Source: Pisciglobus halotolerans
GTDB taxonomy: Bacteria; Bacillota; Bacilli; Lactobacillales; Carnobacteriaceae
DNA: 64,000 bases
Direction of reading: 5' to 3'
Assembly (NCBI RefSeq): GCF_900113675.1
Contig: NZ_FOQE01000003.1
Location: forward strand, 43,746 to 107,745
This document shows, piece by piece, positions 47,831 through 57,726 of the stretch. The notes under the pieces were generated by a model. That model was not told where the DNA came from and made no database searches. It was given only the letters and a program-made list of their open reading frames with translations. The position numbers and the translations under genes were made by a program. Within the stretch, counting starts at the first letter, position 1; each line of letters opens with the position of its first letter.

Positions 47831-49286
47831 TCAAACATCTAAATCATAATCAATATAAGCAACCGTGGTCGTTAAAAATTCTTCTAAGCCGTGTTTTCCG
47901 TCTGCCCCGCCAATACCGGATTTTTTCCAGCCAGCATGGAAACCTTGGATAGCTTCAAAGCTTTCGCGGTTGACATAAACTTCGCCGGCATCCATATAAT
48001 TAATAAATTTCATCATCACATTTACATCTTTCGTAAAGACCGCTGAAGTTAAACCATAGTCACTATCATTTGCCATCTCTAAAGCTTCATCCAACGATTT
48101 GAAGGTTGCGATAGGTAAGACAGGTCCAAAGATTTCTTTTTACATAATCTCCATTTTATTTGTTGCGTGACCTATAACAGTTGGTTCGAAGAAAAAGCAG
48201 TCAGCTTTTGCATCACGTTGTCCGCCAGTCAGGACTTTTGCTCCCTCATCAACGGCTTTATTGACCATTGATTCTACATTCTCTAAGCCGCTTTGCGTAA
48301 TGAGAGGTCCCATATCGACTTCTTCATTGCCTAGCGGATTGCCGTATCGCACTTTTTTCATAGCCTCAGTTATGCGGTCATAGAACTCATCTGCAATATC
48401 TCCATGCACATAGACACGTTCGGTACAGTTGCAGACTTGCCCGCTGTTGATGACTCTTGAATCGACAATTGATTTTACCGTCAAATCTAAATCAGCGTCT
48501 TTCCAAACAACTGTGGGGGCTTTGCCGCCTAACTCTAAAGATACCTTGGTCACATTTTCTGCTGCTGCTTTCATCACGCTTTGACCAGCTCCAACACTGC
48601 CGGTAATGCTGACCATATCCACTTTTGGACTTCTTGCAAGCTGATCGCCGATTTCACGGTTTCCAGAAACGATATTGACGACGCCTTTTGGCAAACCGAT
48701 TTGATCCAGCAGCTGAGCGGCAATCAGGCCATTATTAGGAGAACTGCTGCTTGGTTTTAAAACAACTGTGTTTCCTGTCAGCAAAGCCGGAGCAACTTTT
48801 CGAGCAAATAAAAAGAAAGGATAATTCCAAGGCAGAATACCGGCTACTACCCCAAGAGGTTTCTTATACAATAAGATATTTTCATTTGGACGATCACTCT
48901 GAATGATCTCTCCTTCATATTTACGTGCCCAGCCGGCATAATATTTAAAATACTCTGCTGTTGCTTCAACTTCGCCTTTTTGCCTGTGCTAAAACTTTGC
49001 CAACCTCTTCGGAAATGATCTGAGCAAATTCATCAGCATGTTCTAAAATGGCATCGGCGATCTTGAATAAGTAATCTCCGCGTTCATTTGACGGAACTTT
49101 TTTCCAGTTTTTTTGAGCTGTACGAGCAGCATCAAGTGCTCTTTCAACATCCTCTGCTGTTGCTTTAGGAACAGAATTAATTACTTTACCCGTTAATGGA
49201 TTGATATTATCAAAGGTTTCTCCTGAACTACTGTCTATAAATTCTCCGTCAATATACATTTTATATTTTTTGCTATCTATATTCAT
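47831..49286 (-). pseudogene. Aldehyde dehydrogenase, broken by a frameshift and an ochre codon
   Basis: An NAD(P)-dependent aldehyde dehydrogenase (about 480 residues, lactaldehyde/succinate-semialdehyde type) in three pieces. N-terminal piece 49286-48966 runs off frame at GKVLAQAK, where a run of five A (about 48976-48980) has one base too many; without it the frame reads on into GEVEATAEYFKYYAGW. The second piece includes the catalytic cysteine in NSGQVCNC and FELGGK-type VSLELGGKAPTVVW. It stops at TAA (48140-48142) after KMEIM, where the family has MQKEIFGPV, so CAA became TAA. The third piece is the normal C-terminus. Two independent lesions make loss of function near certain. Confidence 0.93.
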
Positions 49287-49513
49287 TACATTACTCCTTT
49301 TCTAACATAATCATTAACTCATATACTAGTTCAACTATATCATTGATCTAAATAATGCCAACGCTTACATTATTTTTCAATAGAGAAAAACGTCCTCTTC
49401 GAAAAAGTTTCATGCGTATGACTGTTAACTGACAAATAGGTATAGTGTTAGAAATAGAATGAGATATAATAGAGAAAGAAATTTGAAAAATACAGCTTAC
49501 AAGGAGAATACAT

Positions 49514-49834
49514 GTGAGAACGAAAAATAGTGGGCAGTCCTATTTTGATGGTGGTCTTTTAAGTTTGATTGGTTGGACGATTCTAGGTAGTTTGATTACT
49601 ACTCTTACTTTGGGCATTTATTATCCATGGGCTTTGTGCATGGTCTATGGTTGGAAAATCAATCACACTGTTATCGAAGGAAAATGCCTAGAATTTCATG
49701 GATCAGCGGTTAGTTTGTTTGGTCATTGGATCAAATGGTTTTTGCTGACAATCATCACTTTAGGCATCTACGGATTCTGGCTGAATATCAAACTAGAAGA
49801 TTGGAAAGTTCGCAACACGACATTTGCAAACTAA
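49514..49834 (+). CDS. DUF898-type small membrane protein
   Basis: A 106-residue protein with about three membrane segments and the DUF898/YjgN pattern: SYFDGGLLSLIGWTILGSL, TLGIYYPWALCMVYGWKINH and FLLTIITLGIYGFW, two copies of a LGIY(Y/G) membrane module. Function is unknown in this family. GTG start at 49514 is 8 nt after AAGGAG; an overlapping ATG is out of frame. Next to the GIY-YIG gene with 24 nt between, possibly one operon. Confidence 0.8.
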   Translation: MRTKNSGQSYFDGGLLSLIGWTILGSLITTLTLGIYYPWALCMVYGWKINHTVIEGKCLEFHGSAVSLFGHWIKWFLLTIITLGIYGFWLNIKLEDWKVRNTTFAN

Positions 49835-49858
49835 ATTAAGGAGCGAGGAAGAGAATAT

Positions 49859-50716
49859 ATGGCAAAGCGTCCAATTACAATTCAATTATTTTATCCCACT
49901 GGAGATACACGAGGTTTTAGAATAGCAGAAATAACCAATAGTATTATAGAAGCTCTCTTGATTCCTAGAAAAGAACTTGAGTCAGTCTTACAAACAAGAT
50001 CAGAGTTAGAATCAAGTGGTCTTTATTTTTTATTTGCAAAAGACACAGCTGACAATGAAAGAATGGTGGAAGCTTATATTGGAGAAAGTGAAACTATCAA
50101 AGAACGATTAAAGCAGCATAATAAAGAAAAAGATTTCTGGGAAGTAGCTATCGTTTTTATTTCAAGTAATCAAAGATGGCAATTGAATAAAGCAGACATA
50201 AAATTTTTAGAGCATACTGCATATCGAAAAGCCAAGAAAGCTAAACGCTATTTTATCAATCAAAATATCCCTACTAAATCACCTGTTACAGAGTCAAGAG
50301 AAGCTGATTTAGTAGATTTATTAGATACAATAGATCTATTGCTTACGTCTTTAGGTTATCCTATTTTTACGGAACTGATTTCAAATAAAAAAACCGAAAT
50401 AGACCAAGACCAAATGTTTTATACAACTTATCGGGAAAGTGATGCTAAAGGAATCTACACAAATGAAGGTTTCGTTGTCATAAAAGGTTCAAAAATCTCA
50501 CCTAAAGAAGAATCAAAAGGATTTAGAATGACTCATCTGCTTGAAGATTTAATTGAAAAAGGGATCATTGACCAAAACGGCATTTTTACTGAAGATTACC
50601 TATTTAGCAGTCCATCCACCGCAGTTGATGTAATCTTGAAAGCTAGTTATAATGGCTGGAACAGCTGGAAAAATGACAAAGGATTAACGCTTCATGATGT
50701 CTATCGGGCAGATTGA
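49859..50716 (+). CDS. GIY-YIG nuclease domain protein with DUF4357
   Basis: A 285-residue protein. Around residues 54-85 it has a GIY-YIG-like core (GLYFLFAKDT, then EAYIGESETIKERLKQHN) with the catalytic arginine in KERL. The last 60 residues (LIEKGIIDQNGIF, STAVDVILKASYNGWNSWKN) match the DUF4357 domain that often follows it. Such proteins occur near restriction and phage-defence genes, but none is adjacent here. Ribosome binding site AAGGAGCGAGG. Role unknown. Confidence 0.85.
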   Translation: MAKRPITIQLFYPTGDTRGFRIAEITNSIIEALLIPRKELESVLQTRSELESSGLYFLFAKDTADNERMVEAYIGESETIKERLKQHNKEKDFWEVAIVFISSNQRWQLNKADIKFLEHTAYRKAKKAKRYFINQNIPTKSPVTESREADLVDLLDTIDLLLTSLGYPIFTELISNKKTEIDQDQMFYTTYRESDAKGIYTNEGFVVIKGSKISPKEESKGFRMTHLLEDLIEKGIIDQNGIFTEDYLFSSPSTAVDVILKASYNGWNSWKNDKGLTLHDVYRAD

Positions 50717-50724
50717 AGAAATAG

Positions 50725-50934
50725 AATGGGTATAAAAACTTCATTCAAACTGAAATTGAGCCTCAATTGCTTGGAAGAGTCTTTGGCTTTGTAACGAGTC
50801 TTTCCCTACTGGCGGTTCCAATTGGATACGCATTTGCAGGAGTATTACTCAAATGGACGGGAGTAGCTGCGCTATTTTCTATCATTGGCGCGCTCATTGT
50901 ACTAAACGGATTTTTAATGATCAAGTCAACATAA
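50725..50934 (+). pseudogene. C-terminal remnant of an MFS efflux transporter
   Basis: Without a start codon, the frame encodes about 69 residues ending at TAA (50932-50934). Its sequence, with NFIQTEIEPQLLGRVFGFVT, then LSLLAVPIGYAFAGVLLKWTG and a last hydrophobic helix, matches the end of macrolide-efflux-type major facilitator proteins. The upstream 80 percent of the gene is gone and the GIY-YIG gene ends just before it. The terminator behind it is kept. Confidence 0.8.
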
Positions 50935-50958
50935 AAATGATTACACGATTAATCGTTG

Positions 50959-50993
50959 AAAGGTCTGATTTCTTAAGAAATCAGACCTTTTTT
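50959..50993 (+). terminator. Terminator after the MFS remnant
   Basis: A 14-bp stem AAAGGTCTGATTTC/GAAATCAGACCTTT, TTAA loop, T run. The following 240 bp up to 51238 show nothing else. Confidence 0.92.
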
Positions 50994-51238
50994 CACTTTT
51001 CTTATTCCAAGTTGTCTTGATGTCAGTCTATACTCAAAATATTTTGGTAAAACTAGAGGTATCTAAACCTGCCTATTGAAAAAATATCGATAACAAAGGG
51101 TTTTCGTTTCTAGAGCAGTCTCTTTGGCTCTCTTGGAAAGAGTCAGGTATACTACATTCAAAGCAGTCTTTCTATTGAATAAGATATGAGTTAGAGAAAG
51201 AAACGGCAAATGAAAAATAGAAAAGGAATGTGATCAGA

Positions 51239-52090
51239 ATGAGTGAGCAGTCAAACCAGACAAAAGAAGTGTTACAACCGGCATTAGTTTTTTATACGGG
51301 CGCTAGTTTGTTGGAAGGACCTCATTGGGATGCAGCAAAACAATTGCTTTACTGTGTATCGATCGAGCAGCAGATCATTTATGCCATTCGTCCCGAAAAC
51401 GGGGAAGTAACATCGTATGTGACAGATGGCCCAGTTGGATGTGCAGTGGTAGAAGAGGATGGTATGATCTTGGAGGCTGAGCTAGATGGAATTTATCGGA
51501 TTCATCCCGAGACAAAAGAAAAAATGTTTGTTGCTCACCCCAATACGGATAAAAGAATGCGGTATAACGATGGGAAATTAGATCCAAACGGTCGCTTGTT
51601 GGTGGGAACAATGAGCTACACAGAAGAAGTAGCGGATGGCGCAGCTTTATATGCTATAGAAAATGAAACCGTGCGAACAGTTCTAACGGAAACGACTTTG
51701 TCAAATGGTCTGGGATGGTCTTTAGATGGCACAAAGATGTATTTCATCGATACGCCGACAAAAAAAGTAGGCCAATATCATTATGACCTTGAAACAGGTG
51801 CAGCAACATTTGAAAAGTATATCGTTGAGATCAAAGATGGCAGTTCACCTGATGGCATGTGTGTTGATATTGACGGGATGATTTGGGTAGCGCAGTATGG
51901 CGGTCAGAAAGTGTGTAAATGGAATCCTGAAGCAGGTGAAAAATTGAAAGAAGTGCAGATGCCGGTGAAGAATCCAACGTCTTGTTGTGTCGGAGGAGTG
52001 AACAAAGATTATTTGTATATCACTACAGCCAAAGATGGTAAGAAAACAGAAGCATTGGCAGGAGGATTATTTCGCGTCAAGATTCGATAA
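51239..52090 (+). CDS. SMP-30/gluconolactonase family protein
   Basis: A 283-residue six-bladed beta-propeller of the SMP-30/LRE family. Typical blocks: LLEGPHWDAAKQLLYCVSIE, MRYNDGKLDPNGRLLVGTM, LSNGLGWSLDGTKMYFIDTP and SSPDGMCVDIDGMIWVAQYGG. The E, N and D residues in these blocks are the metal ligands. The family hydrolyses sugar or other lactones; the substrate here is not known. ATG 51239 is preferred over a GTG at 51230 that would sit too close to AAGGA. It precedes the squalene/phytoene synthase gene by about 90 bp. Confidence 0.88.
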   Translation: MSEQSNQTKEVLQPALVFYTGASLLEGPHWDAAKQLLYCVSIEQQIIYAIRPENGEVTSYVTDGPVGCAVVEEDGMILEAELDGIYRIHPETKEKMFVAHPNTDKRMRYNDGKLDPNGRLLVGTMSYTEEVADGAALYAIENETVRTVLTETTLSNGLGWSLDGTKMYFIDTPTKKVGQYHYDLETGAATFEKYIVEIKDGSSPDGMCVDIDGMIWVAQYGGQKVCKWNPEAGEKLKEVQMPVKNPTSCCVGGVNKDYLYITTAKDGKKTEALAGGLFRVKIR

Positions 52091-52181
52091 AATTTTTGCT
52101 GCATCCTCCTTGTTCTGATCTGTAAAATGAGATAAACTTCTTGTACACGTAAAAGAAGAACCAAAAATAGGGAGGATAAGC

Positions 52182-53015
52182 ATGGTAAAAAAAGGAAGCG
52201 CTTATAAGGATATGATGCGCGTATTAAAAGAAACCAGTCGAACGTTTTATATCCCAATTACGTTTTTAAAAACTGATTTAAAACAAGCAGTAGGATCGGC
52301 GTACTTGGTTTTTAGAGCAATCGATGAAATAGAAGACCACAATACCATTCCAAACCAAACAAAATATGATTTATTGATGCAACTAAGCAAACTCTTTGAA
52401 GGAATGTTTTTCGAAGAAGATTATTTGCGCATCATTGAACCAGTTAAAGATCAACTACCTGAAGTTTCACTTCGTTTATGCGAATGGATCGAAACTTGTC
52501 CAAAAGGTATGCGACCAGTGATGATGTATACTGCAAGCAAAATGGCATATGGTATGGCTAAATGGGCAAAACGAAACTGGCAGATCCAGACGAAAGAAGA
52601 CTTGGACGAATATACCTATTATGTAGCCGGCATCGTAGGCGTCTTTCTTTCGAAGGCATGGGAGTGGTCTTATGGGCAAAAAAGCGATGAAGTCTTAGCT
52701 GTCGGCTTTGGACGCGGACTTCAAGCTGTCAACATTTTGCGCAACCAAGATGAAGACTTTGAAGAAAGAGGCGTGCGCTTTGTGCCTGACGGATGGTCGC
52801 GTGATCAGCTTTTTCTTTATGCTGACGAGAACTTGGCAAAAGCAGACACGTATATTGATAAACTTACCGATAAAAGTGCCATTCTTTTCTGTCGCTTACC
52901 GCTTGCCTTTGCACACAAAAGCTTGGACGCAATGAAAAAAGGACGCGAGAAAATGTCACGAAAAGAAGTCGAACAGACAGTAAAAGAAGAACAAGAAAAA
53001 TTAGCTGAGCAATAA
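52182..53015 (+). CDS. Squalene/phytoene synthase family protein
   Basis: A 277-residue head-to-head prenyl synthase. First aspartate-rich motif at residues 48-52 (FRAIDEIEDH); second in NILRNQDEDFEERGVRFVP near residue 185, both expected to hold Mg2+-diphosphate. The product could be phytoene, dehydrosqualene (as CrtM) or squalene. No desaturase (CrtN/CrtI) or other carotenoid gene is in the window, so the pathway cannot be completed here. The second motif departs from the usual RDxxED (N-Q-D-E-D), which may affect activity. Ribosome binding site GGGAGG. Confidence 0.85.
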   Translation: MVKKGSAYKDMMRVLKETSRTFYIPITFLKTDLKQAVGSAYLVFRAIDEIEDHNTIPNQTKYDLLMQLSKLFEGMFFEEDYLRIIEPVKDQLPEVSLRLCEWIETCPKGMRPVMMYTASKMAYGMAKWAKRNWQIQTKEDLDEYTYYVAGIVGVFLSKAWEWSYGQKSDEVLAVGFGRGLQAVNILRNQDEDFEERGVRFVPDGWSRDQLFLYADENLAKADTYIDKLTDKSAILFCRLPLAFAHKSLDAMKKGREKMSRKEVEQTVKEEQEKLAEQ

Positions 53016-53023
53016 AGAAGAGC

Positions 53024-53064
53024 GAGAAAGCACAAGAGAAAAACACTTTTCTAGTGCTTTTTTG
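53024..53064 (+). terminator. Terminator after the prenyl synthase gene
   Basis: AAAGCAC and GTGCTTTTTT form an imperfect stem with an inner CACT/AGTG, followed by T runs. Confidence 0.65.
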
Positions 53065-53263
53065 TGCAGTTTTTTTGAATTGAAATAACTGGCTGCTCCA
53101 TTGTTGAAAGAATTTTTTAAAGCCTTAAAAAAGGTGCATGAGAGCTAGCTATGGTAAAACTTTCTAGAAAGAGACTAAAATAATTATTTATTTCGTTCTC
53201 TTACTTATGATAAAATATAAAAATAATGGAATAAGTTTAAATAATTTTTGAAAGGATTTACTT

Positions 53264-54412
53264 ATGGAATTTATTGGTACACTTTGTCTTATTTTAATTG
53301 CCACGACGCTTGGCTCTCATTTTTCAAGAAGAATAGGGGTTCCTGCGGTAATCGGGCAATTGGTAGTTGGTATTATTTTAGGAAATGCAGGATTGAATTG
53401 GGTCCATCCGGATATATTAGTGAAGGACTTTTCAGAAATTGGAGTCATTGTCCTCATGTTTTTAGCTGGACTTGAAAGCGATCTCTCTTTATTGAAAAAA
53501 TATTTTCGTCCTGGAATTTTGGCAGCGGTCTTAGGCATTATTTTTCCGGTGCTGCTTGGATGGATAACAGGAGAAGGCTTCCAGATCAGTACGAAAGAAT
53601 CGATTTTCTTTGGTATTATTTTGGCAGCGACTTCAGTCAGTATATCGGTAGAAGTTTTAAAAGAGTTGAACGTGGTCAATACAAAAGAAGGTTCGACCAT
53701 TCTTGGAGCTTCTGTTGTAGATGATATTTTAGTTATCCTCGTCCTTAGTCTGAGTCTTTCGTTCTTCACTAATGACCCTGGAAACACGACTTCGTTGCCC
53801 GTTACCTTAGGAGAGCAAGTTATTTACTTTGCCCTGATTTTTCTGTTGGTCAAATGGGGTGCACCTTATTTGATGAGACTCGCAGAGCAATTTTTTGCGA
53901 ATTCAGCAATTATCATTATGTCCCTCGTCATTTGCTTGGGAATGTCCTACGTGGCTGATGTTGTAGGCTTGAGCTCAGTGATCGGTGCCTTCTTTGCCGG
54001 AATCGCTGTCAGTCAAACGAAAGTAAAAGAAGAAGTATTCGTCAACGTGGAAGCGCTTGGCTACTCCGTTTTTATTCCTGTCTTTTTTACAAGCGTTGGT
54101 TTAGAAGTAGACTTCAGCAACTTTAGAAGTCAAGTCTTCTTTATTCTCGTCTTTACCTTGGTTGCAATCATTTCAAAATTGCTGGGCGGTTATGTAGGTT
54201 CAAAAATCGCTGGTTTCAACAACAGCAGTGCATTAATGGTTGGAGCAGGGATGATATCCCGCGGAGAAATGGCTCTGATCATTTTGCAAATCGGACAAGA
54301 ATCCAATTTGATTGAAATGGAGTATTACTCACCACTTGTGATCATCATTCTATTGAGTACACTCATCTCGCCATTATTACTGAAATACTTCACGAAGAGA
54401 GTGTATGACTGA
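53264..54412 (+). CDS. napA: Na+/H+ antiporter NapA-type (CPA2 family)
   Basis: A 382-residue cation/proton antiporter with about 12 membrane segments. The CPA2 ion-site region has GASVVDDILVILVLSLSLSF near residue 150, with its paired aspartates, and the conserved FLAGLESDLSLLKKYF and MISRGEMALIILQIGQ. The sequence is strongly similar to what I recall of NapA of Enterococcus hirae, also about 383 residues, which exports Na+/Li+ in exchange for protons. Ribosome binding site GAAAGGA. It ends with the terminator at 54444. Confidence 0.92.
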   Translation: MEFIGTLCLILIATTLGSHFSRRIGVPAVIGQLVVGIILGNAGLNWVHPDILVKDFSEIGVIVLMFLAGLESDLSLLKKYFRPGILAAVLGIIFPVLLGWITGEGFQISTKESIFFGIILAATSVSISVEVLKELNVVNTKEGSTILGASVVDDILVILVLSLSLSFFTNDPGNTTSLPVTLGEQVIYFALIFLLVKWGAPYLMRLAEQFFANSAIIIMSLVICLGMSYVADVVGLSSVIGAFFAGIAVSQTKVKEEVFVNVEALGYSVFIPVFFTSVGLEVDFSNFRSQVFFILVFTLVAIISKLLGGYVGSKIAGFNNSSALMVGAGMISRGEMALIILQIGQESNLIEMEYYSPLVIIILLSTLISPLLLKYFTKRVYD

Positions 54413-54443
54413 TTCAATTTCGCTGTGGCTTTAATAGATGTGT

Positions 54444-54487
54444 AAAAAAAGAATTTCTAAGACAACATCTTAGAAGTTCTTTTTTTG
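54444..54487 (+). terminator. Terminator after napA
   Basis: AAAAAAAGAATTTCTAAGA with TCTTAGAAGTTCTTTTTTT, 5-nt loop. Confidence 0.9.
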
Positions 54488-54536
54488 CTTCTAGAAAAAA
54501 ATGTTTGTAAATTCTTCTTAGAAAAACACTTTAAAA

Positions 54537-54568
54537 TTGTTGTAAATGCAACAAAATTATTGTACGAT
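54537..54568 (+). promoter_or_regulatory. MarR autoregulated promoter
   Basis: -35 TTGTAA (54540-54545), 17-bp spacer, -10 TACGAT (54563-54568). The inverted repeat TTGTTG-TAAATG-CAACAA (54537-54554) overlaps the -35, as expected for a MarR-type operator. Confidence 0.65.
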
Positions 54569-54613
54569 AGAAGATGAAATATTTCTTAAATAAAAATGTT
54601 GGTGGTGTCAGAA

Positions 54614-55611
<998 letters not shown>

Positions 55612-55630
55612 TGGAATGGAGAGTTGAATA

Positions 55631-56341
55631 ATGAAAAAAATAATTGTTGAACCGACATTTTGGGAAATATTTCCAGAGGCACAAATCAATGTTTTAGTTG
55701 CAAAAGGAGTCGATAATCATCGACTTGAAGAGAAAGACGCTGACTTTGCTGACTTATTGAACAATGCAGCTAAAGAAGCTAGGTCATTCGTGACTGAAGA
55801 ACCTTTTAGCCAAAACCCAGTTGTTGCAGAATGGCGTGAGGCACTTACCAAGTTCAAGACAAAAAAAGGCGCTCGTTCTTCCATCGAAGCCATGTTGAAA
55901 AGAGCAAACCAAGATAGAACATTTTCTCCAATCAATCCATTAGTAGATATGTATAATAGTGTTTCTCTAAAACACGCAGTACCATGTGGCGGGGAAGATA
56001 TCCAGACCATCAGCGGCGATTTACGTTTGGGCAAAGCTGAAGGAGGAGAACCGTTTCTGCCTTTAGGGGCTGAAAAAGATGCACCTGCTTTGCCGGGCGA
56101 AATCATGTATTATGACCAAGATGGCGCAGTGTGCAGATGCTTGAACTGGCGGGAAGCGCAAAGAACAATGTTGACGGAAGATACAACAGACGCTGTATTG
56201 GTCATTGAATCGATCAATAAAGAACAAGCTGGACGTGCTGACCAAGCGATTCAAGAGCTTAAAACATTGATTGACACTTACTTGGGCATCGACAGCAGTG
56301 TCGCCACATTGACTGAATCTGATCCTTCTTACGAGCTTTGA
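55631..56341 (+). CDS. B3/B4 tRNA-binding domain protein (PheT-like)
   Basis: A 236-residue protein consisting of the B3/4 domain of phenylalanyl-tRNA synthetase beta. Motifs: SSIEAMLKRANQDRTFSPIN, PLVDMYNSVSLKHAVPCGGE and EIMYYDQDGAVCRCLNWREA. In PheT this domain edits mischarged Tyr-tRNA; free-standing versions are thought to bind or edit aminoacyl-tRNA or D-amino acids, but few are characterised. It lies 19 nt after the GNAT gene in the MarR operon. Ribosome binding site GGAGAG. Confidence 0.88.
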   Translation: MKKIIVEPTFWEIFPEAQINVLVAKGVDNHRLEEKDADFADLLNNAAKEARSFVTEEPFSQNPVVAEWREALTKFKTKKGARSSIEAMLKRANQDRTFSPINPLVDMYNSVSLKHAVPCGGEDIQTISGDLRLGKAEGGEPFLPLGAEKDAPALPGEIMYYDQDGAVCRCLNWREAQRTMLTEDTTDAVLVIESINKEQAGRADQAIQELKTLIDTYLGIDSSVATLTESDPSYEL

Positions 56342-56426
56342 TACAAAGTTTTTTCAGTCAAATTAAGCAGTTAGAATGAAGGTAGGCCTTATCAAAAAAT
56401 AGTGATCAAATTGGAGAATATAAACG

Positions 56427-56804
56427 ATGCAATATGAAGCAACGAATCCTAAAGCATATATGGAATGTCTTGAAAATGATTGGCGCAAGGAAAAATTACT
56501 GCAAGTACGAGCGATGATCCAAGCAAATGGTCCAGAACTTGAAGAATCTATTTTGTATAAAATGTTGGCTTATGGAAAAGGTGAAACGCAAGTATTTGGG
56601 TTGAATGCATAAAAGTTGTACGTCAGCTTATACGTTGGCAGCATCCAAAAAATTGAAAATGCTGAGCAATTATTGGAAGGCTTTCAATATGGAAAAGGCT
56701 GTATTCGAATTAGGAAAACCATTGATTTGAAGGAAACAGGACTTGAGTCGTTTATCAAACAAACGATTGAAAAGTGGCAAGCTGGGGAAGATATTTCCTG
56801 TTGA
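56427..56804 (+). pseudogene. DUF1801 protein, interrupted by an ochre codon
   Basis: A DUF1801 (YdhG-type) gene of 125 codons. The first 61 codons include YMECLENDWRKEKLLQVR and EESILYKMLAYGKGETQVFG; a TAA at 56610-56612 follows LNA. The frame then reads on with KLYVSLYVGSI and a normal C-terminal part, IRIRKTIDLKETGLESFIKQ. Where relatives have a glutamine before the KLY segment, CAA seems to have become TAA. The stop is in frame with no base gained or lost. Function of DUF1801 is unclear. Confidence 0.85.
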
Positions 56805-56833
56805 TAGCTTGAAAAAGTATAATGGATTTCAAT

Positions 56834-56894
56834 AAAAAATGCTGCACTTTTAACGTTAGATGATGAATCTAGTGTTAGAGGTGCAGCACTTTTT
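56834..56894. terminator. Bidirectional terminator
   Basis: AAAAAATGCTGCAC pairs with GTGCAGCACTTTTT across a 33-nt loop that itself contains an ATCTA/TAGAT stem, between convergent genes. Confidence 0.8.
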
Positions 56895-56900
56895 ATTTAG

Positions 56901-57503
56901 TTAATATTTCTTTTTAGGATGGCGATCGATCACTTCTGGATATTTGGTCAATAGTTCTTTTCCTGCTTCCGTCAGCTGATAGCCTCTGATGGTGAACTGA
57001 GAAGCAAGTTGTTCTTCAGTTAATTGTTCTTTTGTCTTTTCCATCAAGCCTGATTTATCTAATATAGAGTAGCCTTTTACGCCTGAAAGTTTTAGGATGG
57101 CTTTCAGTTGGGCAGCATTGAGATAAGTCAGTGAGTCTGTAGCAGAAAGCTCGATTGCATAACCTTTTTGTTGGACTTCTTCAAGCGCCTGTTCTGCATT
57201 GATACCATAATCATATTCAAAATACTTTGGAAAACCACTTTCGTTTGTAAAAGTCCCGAAGTTTATGCGCCATAATAATATCAAGTAGCCAGGCAGAATG
57301 TCTTCATCTAGCCGGATCATGTTTCGTTTTGGTACGAGATGTGCTGAACCAATGTTGACAGCACTAAGCCAGGTTTGAATGTCACGGTCGGGTGAGATGT
57401 AGGGTACCTCGGCGTAATCTTCATAACGTGCAAAAACTTCTTGAACATCTTTATCGTTCAAGTCTAAGTGTTGATTTTGTTTATCGATATGATTCGTATT
57501 CAT
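56901..57503 (-). CDS. Conserved hypothetical protein with SAP-like region
   Basis: A 200-residue soluble acidic protein. I do not recognise the whole. Residues around 125-160 (YLNAAQLKAILKLSGVKGYS and KEQLTEEQLASQF) have the helix-turn-helix spacing of SAP-like nucleic-acid-binding modules, and the end (RGYQLTEAGKELLTKYPEVI) resembles helices at the C-terminus of related hypothetical proteins of Firmicutes. Start ATG 57503 with AAGGTGA 6 nt upstream; the GTG at 57512 lies within that site. Divergent from the aldo/keto reductase gene. Confidence 0.65.
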   Translation of the reverse strand: MNTNHIDKQNQHLDLNDKDVQEVFARYEDYAEVPYISPDRDIQTWLSAVNIGSAHLVPKRNMIRLDEDILPGYLILLWRINFGTFTNESGFPKYFEYDYGINAEQALEEVQQKGYAIELSATDSLTYLNAAQLKAILKLSGVKGYSILDKSGLMEKTKEQLTEEQLASQFTIRGYQLTEAGKELLTKYPEVIDRHPKKKY

Positions 57504-57726
57504 GAGAGTCACCTTCTTTAAGTGATAGAATATTCCTATTCATCTTTATTTTGTTAAAAAAAGCAAATGAAGTCAACAGAAATTTTTTTCATACAACGGA
57601 ATAGGATGCAGTTCGATAAAAGTTGCTAGGAGACTTTCAAAAAGAGTGATGCATATGATGTGCGTGTCTTTTCTGAATCCTTTATACTAGAAGATAGAAG
57701 AAATCAACAGAAAGGATGCAAGCAGA

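Noticed and set aside
49859-50934. Restriction or phage-defence island built around the GIY-YIG gene
   Set aside because: Neighbours are a DUF898 protein, an MFS remnant and an SMP-30 protein; there is no methylase, helicase or toxin, so a defence system cannot be supported.
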